From: Oscillospiraceae bacterium | GTDB lineage: Bacteria > Bacillota > Clostridia > Oscillospirales > CAG-272 | Reading direction: 5' to 3' | NCBI GenBank assembly: GCA_015065395.1 | Contig: SVQJ01000116.1 | Span: forward strand, 1-5,917 | Length of the DNA: 5,917 bases | Shown here: piece after piece, positions 1 to 5,917 of the stretch | Numbering within the stretch: the first letter of the stretch is position 1 | How the letters are laid out: every line of letters starts with the position of its first letter | The notes under the pieces: model-generated | Seen by the model: only the letters and a program-made list of their open reading frames with translations | What the model was told of the DNA's origin: nothing | The model's database searches: none | Program-made: the position numbers and the translations under genes

Positions 1-828
1 GTTTGTTCGGGTTTCACGGTTGCGAGACCACATCTCATTCAGGCTCATTCCGCCGTACACAAGATTACGAGGAACAACGGTATAACCAAGTCGCGTACCG
101 GTAAAGCCTGCAGTTTTGGAAAGAGAGCAAATCTCAATAGCACATCTGTCAGCACCGTCGAGCTCATATATGCTGTGAGGGATATTTTCTTCCTCAATGA
201 AAATCTCATATGCCGCATCGAACAGGATAATCGCACCAATTTCATTGGCAAAATCCACCCAGGCCTGCAGCTGATTACGGCTGTAAACAGCACCAGTCGG
301 ATTGTTCGGAGAGCAGATATACAGAATGTCTGCTTCCGCGTTTTCATTTGGCAAGGGCAAAAATCCATCCATCTCACCTGATGCCAGGTGTATAATTTTT
401 CTGCCTGCAAGGATATTGGTATCTACATATTCAGGATACGCAGGCTCGATAACCATAACAGTATTATCTATATCGAACAACTCAAGAATATCGCCGAGAT
501 CATCACAAGCACCGCTTGAAACAAAGATCTCATTTTCTGTCACAGCTGTGCCCATTTCCCTGTAGTATCCCTCAATGGCACGGCGAAGAGAAGCATCGCC
601 AACTTCCGGCATATACCCGTGGAAGGTTGAAGAAGCCCCTTGATCTTCTACTGCCTGATGAAGTGCTTTTATAACAGCATCACACAGCGGCAGGGATACA
701 TCGCCCACGCCCATTCGCAATACTTTTTCACCTGGATTTGCCTCCAGATATTCATTGGTCTTACGATAAATAGTATTAAATAAATAGCTGTCATTCAATT
801 CCTTGTACCTTATATTAGGCTTTAACAT
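1..828 (-). CDS. dapL: LL-diaminopimelate aminotransferase, C-terminus cut by window edge
   Basis: This PLP-dependent fold-type I aminotransferase is expected to convert tetrahydrodipicolinate to LL-diaminopimelate in one step, with glutamate as amino donor, in the cytoplasm (lysine and peptidoglycan precursor route). The frame is open from ATG at 828 to base 1 and gives 276 residues; the family is about 400, so roughly 125 C-terminal residues lie outside. Visible marks are NDSYLF near the N-terminus, GVGDVSLPL, HGYMPEVG (Glu75), YPEYVDTN (Tyr131), SPNNPTGA (173-180), FDAAYE (Asp204 and Tyr207, PLP ring contacts) and the DapL-type block SLSKTAGFTGTRLGYTVVP, with the Schiff-base lysine at Lys238. 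The start is supported by AAAGGAG 10 bases upstream. Oddities: the usual DapL motif SDGAK reads SSGAC (Cys108 where lysine is expected), and the PEQG motif reads PEVG. The family call is firm; substrate identity is slightly less so because of these changes. The gene follows carB after a 69-base gap on the same strand. Confidence 0.88.
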   Translation of the reverse strand, partial: MLKPNIRYKELNDSYLFNTIYRKTNEYLEANPGEKVLRMGVGDVSLPLCDAVIKALHQAVEDQGASSTFHGYMPEVGDASLRRAIEGYYREMGTAVTENEIFVSSGACDDLGDILELFDIDNTVMVIEPAYPEYVDTNILAGRKIIHLASGEMDGFLPLPNENAEADILYICSPNNPTGAVYSRNQLQAWVDFANEIGAIILFDAAYEIFIEEENIPHSIYELDGADRCAIEICSLSKTAGFTGTRLGYTVVPRNLVYGGMSLNEMWSRNRETRTN

Positions 829-897
829 ATCTCTGTCTCTCCTTTGTATATGGTCTTTGCCGTGCCGTTCGTTCTTGATGATTTCATCTGATCCGCC
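829..897 (-). other. 69-base spacer between carB and dapL
   Basis: This is the longest non-coding stretch in the window. It holds the dapL Shine-Dalgarno site at its dapL end. The only symmetry noticed is a 4-5 base inverted repeat at 877-888 with no T-run after it, too weak for an intrinsic terminator. No well-spaced -35/-10 pair stands out. Read-through transcription from carB into dapL is therefore the simplest reading, although a weak internal promoter cannot be excluded by eye. Confidence 0.5.
839..845 (-). promoter_or_regulatory. Shine-Dalgarno site of dapL
   Basis: Read on the minus strand this is AAAGGAG, ending 10 bases before the ATG at 828. The spacing is slightly long but functional in form. 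It supports the start at 828 and the residue count given for dapL. Confidence 0.7.
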
Positions 898-3800
898 TCA
901 TTTTGCATCAATTGTAGAAATTCCGAGTGTAACCTCCTCCAGTACGTCAAGAAGTATTCTCACTGTATCCAGAGATGTCAGCATCGTAATATTGTTCTGT
1001 GCTGCGCACTGACGGATAGCAACACCGTCACCGTAGTGCTTTCCCGAGAGAATTGCACGGGTATTGATTACATAGCTGACATAACCTGCTCGTATGGAAT
1101 CAAGTACCTCCTCGCTTCCTTCACTGGGCTTATGACGGATACGTGTTTTGATGCCGTTTGATCTTAAAAATTCTCCTGTCAGCGTGGTTGCTTCTATGTT
1201 AAAGCCCATATTATAGAAGCGGCGAACAAGAGGCAGTGTTTCTTCTTTATCTTCATCGGCAACGCTGACGACTACCGTTCCATAATTGCGTAGAGTGAGT
1301 CCCGATGCAGTCATTGCCTTATATGCAGCTCGGTGCAGTTTTCTATCATAACCTATAGCTTCCCCGGTCGATTTCATTTCCGGAGACAGATAGGCATCCA
1401 TACCGCGAAGCTTAGAGAAGGAAAATGCTGGTGCCTTTACATAAAAGCGTTCCTTTTCTTTCGGATAGATATCAAAGATTCCCTGTTCTGCAAGGGACAT
1501 ACCGAGATTACAGCGAGTTGCAATATCCGCAAGGCTGTAACCTGTGGCTTTGGACAGAAATGGTACTGTTCTTGATGAGCGGGGATTAACCTCGATAATA
1601 TAAACATTATCACTTTCATCAACGATAAACTGAATGTTAAAAAGGCCAATGATGCCGATACCCAGTCCAAGTTTTTCGGTATATTCAAGAATGGTCTTTT
1701 TCACCTTATCCGAAAGGCTGTAGGACGGATATACGCTGATAGAATCCCCCGAATGAACGCCGGTTCGCTCCACCAGCTCCATAATTCCGGGGACGAACAC
1801 GCGACTGCCATCGCAGATGGCATCCACCTCGACCTCTTTGCCTCGGATATACTTATCCACCAGAACAGGCTTATCTTCGTCAATCTCAACAGCAGTTTTT
1901 AAATAGTTGCGCAGATCCTCTTCCTTTGCAACTATCTGCATTGCTCTTCCTCCAAGGACAAAACTGGGACGAACAAGCACGGGATAGCCGATTTCCTCTG
2001 CAGCTCTTATTCCTGCTTCAATGCTTGTTACCGCCTGCCCTTTAGGCTGCGGAATATTAAGAGCGCCAAGCAGTTTTTCAAAAGCATCACGGTTTTCCGC
2101 ACGCTCAATGGCATCGCAGTCAGTCCCAATTATTTTAACGCCGCGCGCTCTGAGAGGTTCTGCAAGGTTTATTGCTGTCTGACCTCCGAGAGTTGCGATA
2201 ACACCGATCGGTTTCTCCAGCTCAATGATGTTCATAACATCTTCCACACACAGCGGCTCAAAGTACAGCTTATCAGAACATGTGTAGTCGGTGGATACCG
2301 TTTCTGGGTTGTTATTGATAATAATGGCTTCATAGCCCGATGACTTGATGGTTTGCACCGCATGAACGGTCGAATAGTCGAACTCCACACCCTGACCAAT
2401 ACGGATTGGTCCCGAGCCAAGGACAATTACCTTCTTTTTATCCGATACCACAGATTCATTTTCATCTTCATATGTGGAATAGAAATACGGAATATAGCTT
2501 TCAAACTCGGATGCACAGGTGTCGATCATTTTATAAACCGGAAGAATACCGTTTTGCTTGCGCAGATCAAAAACCTGTTGCTCCTGCATGTTCCAGAAGA
2601 CTGCAATTACCTTATCGGAGAAGCCCATTTTCTTCGCTTCACGAAGCACCATAATGCTTCCGGGATTGGCTTTGATTTCTTTTTCTGACTCCACGATATT
2701 TCGCAGCTTGCGAATAAAAAAGCGGTCGATCGCAGTTGCCTCTGAAATACTGTCAATACTAACACCAAGCCGCAAAAGCTCAGCAATGGCATAGATGCGG
2801 TCATCGGTGCCGATTTTGATATATTCTAGCAGTTTTTCCTTAGTCCATGTATCAAATTTGTGGTGATGCAAATGGCAAAGACCAATTTCAAGGGATCGCA
2901 CAGCTTTTAAGAGACTTTCTTCCACCGTGCTGCCAATGCTCATAACCTCACCAGTAGCTTTCATCTGCGTTGAAAGAGAGTTATTTGCATCCACAAATTT
3001 ATCAAATGGAAAACGCGGCATTTTTGTTACCACATAGTCCAGTGTCGGTTCAAAGGATGCCGGTGTGTTGGCAATTTGAATCTCGTCCAGCGTCATACCT
3101 ACACCAATTTTGGCAGAAACACGAGCTATTGGATATCCGCTTGCCTTTGATGCCAGCGCCGAAGAACGGGAAACTCTCGGATTAACCTCTATGAGATAAT
3201 ACTGAAAAGAATTTGGATCAAGAGCAAACTGCACATTGCAGCCGCCTTCGATTTTTAAAGCACGAATAATTTTCAGTGCGCTGTCGCGGAGCATATGATA
3301 TTCCCTGTTTGTAAGTGTCTGCGAAGGACAGACTACGATTGAATCACCGGTATGAATGCCGACGGGATCGAGGTTTTCCATATTACAAATCGTGATAGCG
3401 GTATCATTGCTATCACGCATAACTTCATATTCAATTTCTTTATAGCCCTTGATGCTCTTTTCAATAAGCACCTGACTTACCGGAGAGAGCGTAAGGGCAT
3501 TTTTCATCAGCGACGAAAACTCCGCTTCGTTATCAGCAAAGCCACCGCCCGTGCCGCCGAGGGTAAAGGCAGGACGAAGCACAACAGGATAGCCGATTTT
3601 CTGTGCAACCGCCAATCCTTCCTCCATTGAGCTTGCAATATCAGAAGGCAGTACCGGCTCGCCCAATTCTTCACAAAGCTCCTTGAACAGCTCACGGTCT
3701 TCTGCTCGCTCAATGGAAGCGCTCTTTGTTCCAAGGAGCTCCACACGACACTCGTCGAGAATACCTTTCTTTTCGAGGCTCATGGCAAGGTTCAGTCCCG

Positions 3801-4080
3801 TCTGACCGCCAATGCCGGGCAAAATCGCATCAGGACGCTCATAGCGGATGACCTTAGCAATGTATTCCAAGGTCAGCGGTTCCATATACACCTTGTCCGC
3901 AATAGAGGTATCAGTCATAATAGTTGCCGGGTTTGAGTTGCAAAGAATAACCTCATAGCCTTCTTCTTTGAGAGCCAGGCAGGCTTGTGTTCCTGCATAG
4001 TCGAACTCAGCAGCCTGACCGATTACGATGGGGCCGGAACCGATAACAAGCACTTTTTTAATATCTGTTCTCTTAGGCAT
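898..4080 (-). CDS. carB: Carbamoyl-phosphate synthetase, large (synthetase) subunit
   Basis: With CarA this subunit makes carbamoyl phosphate from bicarbonate, two ATP and ammonia channelled from glutamine, feeding pyrimidine and arginine synthesis. It is complete at 1060 residues (E. coli has 1073). The two homologous ATP-grasp halves are clear. The first opens with GSGPIVIGQAAEFDYAG (about 14-30), has the glycine-rich loop GGTGGG (175-180) and IEVNPRVSRSSA (297-308; Glu298, Asn300, Arg302). An oligomerisation segment follows at about 400-550. The second half opens with GSGPIRIGQGVEFDYS (555-570) and has IIEVNPRSSR (828-837; Glu829 or 830, Asn832, Arg834). The C-terminal MGS-like allosteric domain spans about 935-1060. 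It keeps Ser939, Lys945, Thr965, Thr968, Lys984 and Asn1006 at E. coli effector-site positions but has Arg1008 where E. coli has Thr1017. The ATG at 4078-4080 lies inside the end of carA and has GGAG 10 bases upstream. No frameshift or missing catalytic motif is seen. Confidence 0.98.
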   Translation of the reverse strand: MPKRTDIKKVLVIGSGPIVIGQAAEFDYAGTQACLALKEEGYEVILCNSNPATIMTDTSIADKVYMEPLTLEYIAKVIRYERPDAILPGIGGQTGLNLAMSLEKKGILDECRVELLGTKSASIERAEDRELFKELCEELGEPVLPSDIASSMEEGLAVAQKIGYPVVLRPAFTLGGTGGGFADNEAEFSSLMKNALTLSPVSQVLIEKSIKGYKEIEYEVMRDSNDTAITICNMENLDPVGIHTGDSIVVCPSQTLTNREYHMLRDSALKIIRALKIEGGCNVQFALDPNSFQYYLIEVNPRVSRSSALASKASGYPIARVSAKIGVGMTLDEIQIANTPASFEPTLDYVVTKMPRFPFDKFVDANNSLSTQMKATGEVMSIGSTVEESLLKAVRSLEIGLCHLHHHKFDTWTKEKLLEYIKIGTDDRIYAIAELLRLGVSIDSISEATAIDRFFIRKLRNIVESEKEIKANPGSIMVLREAKKMGFSDKVIAVFWNMQEQQVFDLRKQNGILPVYKMIDTCASEFESYIPYFYSTYEDENESVVSDKKKVIVLGSGPIRIGQGVEFDYSTVHAVQTIKSSGYEAIIINNNPETVSTDYTCSDKLYFEPLCVEDVMNIIELEKPIGVIATLGGQTAINLAEPLRARGVKIIGTDCDAIERAENRDAFEKLLGALNIPQPKGQAVTSIEAGIRAAEEIGYPVLVRPSFVLGGRAMQIVAKEEDLRNYLKTAVEIDEDKPVLVDKYIRGKEVEVDAICDGSRVFVPGIMELVERTGVHSGDSISVYPSYSLSDKVKKTILEYTEKLGLGIGIIGLFNIQFIVDESDNVYIIEVNPRSSRTVPFLSKATGYSLADIATRCNLGMSLAEQGIFDIYPKEKERFYVKAPAFSFSKLRGMDAYLSPEMKSTGEAIGYDRKLHRAAYKAMTASGLTLRNYGTVVVSVADEDKEETLPLVRRFYNMGFNIEATTLTGEFLRSNGIKTRIRHKPSEGSEEVLDSIRAGYVSYVINTRAILSGKHYGDGVAIRQCAAQNNITMLTSLDTVRILLDVLEEVTLGISTIDAK
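4073..4080 (-). other. 8-base carA/carB overlap, translational coupling site
   Basis: On the minus strand this reads ATGCCTAA: the carB start ATG (4078-4080) comes first and the carA stop TAA (4073-4075) lies inside carB in another frame. The carB Shine-Dalgarno GGAG (4091-4094) sits within the last codons of carA. A ribosome finishing carA is thus well placed to start carB, which suits two subunits needed in equal amounts. The overlap is directly visible; coupling is inferred. Confidence 0.85.
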
Positions 4081-5170
4081 AGTTCTGCTTCTCCATCATA
4101 TTTATAAAACGGTCAAAGAGATATGCACTATCCTGCGGACCGGGTGCACTTTCAGGGTGATATTGCACACTGAATACGTTATCCTTATCGCATTTCACAC
4201 CTTCGATGGTATTGTCCAGCAGATTGATGTGAGTAATGGAAAGTGGTGTTCCCGCAAGACTGTCTGCATCAACTGCGTAGGAATGATTCTGTGAGGTGAT
4301 CTCAATTTTATTTGTCATAAGATTGCGTACCGGATGGTTTCCGCCACGGTGACCGAATTTCAGCTTATAGGTTTTTGCACCGTAAGCGAGGGAAATAATC
4401 TGATGACCGAGACAAATACCGAAAATCGGATACATACCAATCAGTTCCTTTATGGTTTCTATTGTTTGCGGCACATCAGTGGGGTCGCCCGGACCGTTTG
4501 AGATAAATATACCGTCGGGTCTCAGAGCGATAATATCTTTTGAAGGTGTATTCCATGGAACGATAGTTACCTTGCAGTTACGACTATTCAACGAGCGTAC
4601 GATGTTCATCTTCATACCGCAGTCAATGGCTACTACGTGTTGCTTATTATGTCTTTTGGAATAAGAAATCATAATCTTTTCGCAGCTTACGCGGGATACC
4701 GCATCGGTAGGGATATTCGTGGATTTCAAGATTTTCAGTCCGGCATCCAATGTAGTAGTTATGTCTGTTATAAGTACCTTGCGTGAGCCATAATCCCGAA
4801 TCGAACGAGTAAGATTTCTTGTGTCAATACCGTAAATTCCGGGAATGCCAAATTTTCTCATAACCTCCGATAAGGTGGCAATACTTCTGAAATTAGAAGG
4901 TTCATCGTTATATTCATGAACAATGAGGGCACCGATGGTAGGGGTATCACGCTCAAAGTCCTCCTCTGCCATACCGTAGTTGCCGATCAGAGGATAAGTC
5001 ATTACCACCGCCTGATATGTGTAAGAAGGATCGGAAAGTATCTCCTGGTATCCAACCATTGAAGTGTTGAACACAATTTCAAGCACCGAGGATTTATCCG
5101 CACCGAACCCATAACCGAGATATTCCTGACCGTCTTCTAAAATAATCTTTCTGTCATATTTCTTTACCAT
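4073..5170 (-). CDS. carA: Carbamoyl-phosphate synthetase, small (glutaminase) subunit
   Basis: This subunit hydrolyses glutamine and passes ammonia through a tunnel to CarB. It has 365 residues, a normal length for CarA. The N-terminal domain (about 1-170) carries the CarA-specific blocks NTSMVGYQEILSDPSYTYQA (35-54), YPLIGNYG (59-66) and YGIDTRNLTRSIR (113-125). The class I glutamine amidotransferase domain (about 178-360) has SNGPGDPTDVP (224-234), the nucleophile elbow GICLGHQ with Cys253, KFGHRGGNHPV (271-281), SQNHSYAVD (293-301; Ser297 where E. coli has Gly313) and YHPESAPGPQDS, giving His338 and Glu340 of the triad. The frame is open farther upstream, to an ATG at 5284, but those 38 residues lie over the end of purF and do not look like CarA. 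ATG 5170 has a good ribosome-binding site and gives the expected N-terminus. No pyr attenuator or arginine-repressor site fits in the 10-base gap before it, so regulation must come from upstream. Confidence 0.97.
   Translation of the reverse strand: MVKKYDRKIILEDGQEYLGYGFGADKSSVLEIVFNTSMVGYQEILSDPSYTYQAVVMTYPLIGNYGMAEEDFERDTPTIGALIVHEYNDEPSNFRSIATLSEVMRKFGIPGIYGIDTRNLTRSIRDYGSRKVLITDITTTLDAGLKILKSTNIPTDAVSRVSCEKIMISYSKRHNKQHVVAIDCGMKMNIVRSLNSRNCKVTIVPWNTPSKDIIALRPDGIFISNGPGDPTDVPQTIETIKELIGMYPIFGICLGHQIISLAYGAKTYKLKFGHRGGNHPVRNLMTNKIEITSQNHSYAVDADSLAGTPLSITHINLLDNTIEGVKCDKDNVFSVQYHPESAPGPQDSAYLFDRFINMMEKQNYA
4091..4094 (-). promoter_or_regulatory. Shine-Dalgarno site of carB, inside carA
   Basis: The minus strand reads GGAG followed by 10 bases and the carB ATG at 4080. 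It lies within the codons for the final residues of CarA, so carA translation passes over it. It supports the start beginning MPKRTDIKK, which also matches the usual CarB N-terminus. Confidence 0.65.
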
Positions 5171-5177
5171 AACCGGT

Positions 5178-5182
5178 ACCTC
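5178..5182 (-). promoter_or_regulatory. Shine-Dalgarno site of carA, overlapping the purF stop
   Basis: The minus strand reads GAGGT, 7 bases before the carA ATG at 5170. The purF TGA stop (5183-5181) shares two bases with it, so a ribosome terminating purF sits on the carA initiation site. The site decides the carA start in favour of 5170 over the upstream in-frame ATG at 5284. Confidence 0.8.
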
Positions 5183-5917
5183 ATTTCTTAATATCTGATA
5201 ACCGCTGTTCAAACCGGTCCTTTCGGGTGTCTGCGGGAACCTTTGTAGGATATTCACCGTTAAAACAGGCACTGCAGAATCCACTGTTACCTGTAAGATG
5301 TTTTAAGTTCTCTGCCGGGAAGTATCCGAGAGAGTCGGCACCGATGATGCCGCATATTTCTGAAAAGCTGTACTTGCAGGCGATCAGATGTTCCTCGGAA
5401 TCAATGTCCGTTCCATAATAGCAAGGATGCAGAAACGGCGGTGAGGAAATACGAACGTGAACTTCCTTTGCCCCTGCGTCCCGAAGCAGCTTTACGACAC
5501 GTCCCATGGTATTGCCGCGAACGATAGAATCGTCCACCAAAACCACACGTTTGTCTTTTACGCTTTCCTCTACTGCGGCGAGCTTTATTTTAACACCGTC
5601 AAGTCTTGCACCTTGTCCCGGAGAAATAAAGGTTCTGCCGATATATTTGTTCTTGATAAGGCCGATACCGTAAGGGATACCAGATTCCTGGCTAAAGCCA
5701 AGCGCTGCATCCAGACCCGAATCGGGGGCGCCGATGACAATATCGGCTGTAACGGGATGTGTTTTTGCAAGAATTTTCCCTGCTTCAACTCGGGAAGCGT
5801 GTACCGAAACGCCGTCTATAACGGAATCCGGACGAGCAAAATAGATGTACTCAAACACACAGAGCTTTTTATCTTTTTTGCCACAGTGCTCACGGCGTGA
5901 CACCACACCGTTTTTAC
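5181..5917 (-). CDS. purF: Amidophosphoribosyltransferase, C-terminal half (N-terminus cut by window edge)
   Basis: PurF makes 5-phosphoribosylamine from PRPP and glutamine, the first committed step of purine synthesis. The frame is open to the right edge with 244 residues visible. The full protein is usually about 470, so the N-terminal Ntn glutaminase domain with its catalytic cysteine lies outside. What remains is the phosphoribosyltransferase domain: CVFEYIYFARPDSVIDG, GAPDSG, the flexible loop KNKYIGRTFISPGQ, and the PRPP-binding motif VVLVDDSIVRGNT at 5546-5508 (the usual GTT is GNT here). Four cysteines match the [4Fe-4S] ligands of the Bacillus subtilis enzyme: codons at 5859-5861 (LCVFEY), 5421-5423 (HPCYYG), and 5274-5276 and 5265-5267 (FCSACF). 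This places it in the iron-sulfur type. The end, TRKDRFEQRLSDIKK, is a short charged tail. A GTG at 5904-5906 is internal and not a start. A PurF-like paralogue devoted to nitrogen metabolism cannot be excluded without the missing half and the genome context. Confidence 0.93.
   Translation of the reverse strand, partial: KNGVVSRREHCGKKDKKLCVFEYIYFARPDSVIDGVSVHASRVEAGKILAKTHPVTADIVIGAPDSGLDAALGFSQESGIPYGIGLIKNKYIGRTFISPGQGARLDGVKIKLAAVEESVKDKRVVLVDDSIVRGNTMGRVVKLLRDAGAKEVHVRISSPPFLHPCYYGTDIDSEEHLIACKYSFSEICGIIGADSLGYFPAENLKHLTGNSGFCSACFNGEYPTKVPADTRKDRFEQRLSDIKK

Noticed and set aside
877..888. A small inverted repeat (GATGATTTCATC) as a terminator between carB and dapL.
   Set aside because: The stem is only 4-5 bases with a minimal loop, and no T-run follows on the transcribed strand.
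926..950. A possible promoter for dapL at the end of carB (TTGACG and TACACT on the minus strand).
   Set aside because: The two hexamers are separated by only 13 bases, too short for a sigma-70 type promoter, and both lie in conserved carB codons.
2353..2688. A 111-codon plus-strand open frame, and several shorter ones across carB and carA.
   Set aside because: All are antisense or out-of-frame shadows of strongly conserved CarA/CarB codons, with no recognisable protein features.
898..4080. Internal similarity between the two halves of carB as a DNA repeat.
   Set aside because: It is the ancient duplication of the ATP-grasp synthetase unit found in all CarB proteins, not a recent repeat.
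5171..5284. A longer CarA beginning at the in-frame ATG at 5284.
   Set aside because: The extra 38 residues lie over purF codons and do not resemble a CarA N-terminus, while ATG 5170 has a well-spaced GAGGT and begins at the usual place for the family.
5457..5900. A 147-codon open frame on the plus strand.
   Set aside because: It lies wholly antisense to conserved purF sequence, its translation resembles no family, and no upstream signal stands out.
5904..5906. GTG as the start codon of a short PurF-like protein.
   Set aside because: The frame stays open to the window edge, and the sequence around it is the middle of PurF, just before the conserved FEYIYFARPDS. It is an internal valine of a gene cut by the edge.

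Overview
The window holds four protein genes, all on the minus strand and packed almost end to end. In transcription order, from high to low coordinates, they are: the C-terminal half of purF (amidophosphoribosyltransferase, cut by the right edge), carA (small, glutamine-hydrolysing subunit of carbamoyl-phosphate synthetase), carB (large subunit), and the N-terminal two thirds of dapL (LL-diaminopimelate aminotransferase, cut by the left edge). I see no RNA genes, mobile elements, CRISPR arrays, large repeats or terminators. The only non-coding stretches are 10 bases between purF and carA and 69 bases between carB and dapL.

The proteins look like those of an anaerobic Gram-positive of the class Clostridia, of the gut Oscillospiraceae/Lachnospiraceae kind. 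The reasons are recognisable Shine-Dalgarno sites, a PurF of the Bacillus type with iron-sulfur cysteines, a DapL-type lysine/diaminopimelate route, and the style of the CarB C-terminus. This is an inference from sequence resemblance; no database search was run.

Layout. 5917-5181: purF 3' half, with its TGA stop lying inside the carA ribosome-binding site. 5170-4073: carA, whose stop overlaps the carB start by 8 bases (ATGCCTAA). 4080-898: carB, complete at 1060 residues. 897-829: a short spacer with a Shine-Dalgarno site but no convincing promoter or terminator. 828-1: dapL, open to the left edge.

The shared theme is the handling of glutamine and glutamate nitrogen. PurF uses glutamine amide nitrogen for the first step of purine synthesis. 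CarAB uses it to make carbamoyl phosphate for pyrimidines and arginine. DapL uses glutamate as amino donor for LL-diaminopimelate, the precursor of lysine and often of the peptidoglycan cross-link. The spacing suggests one transcript with translational coupling from purF through carB and possibly dapL, controlled from a promoter outside the window. The genes are conventional. The points worth a second look are the operon composition, substitutions at DapL substrate-pocket positions, a diverged nucleotide-binding region in the CarB allosteric domain, and a change in the PurF PRPP loop. I found no evidence of a new kind of system here.
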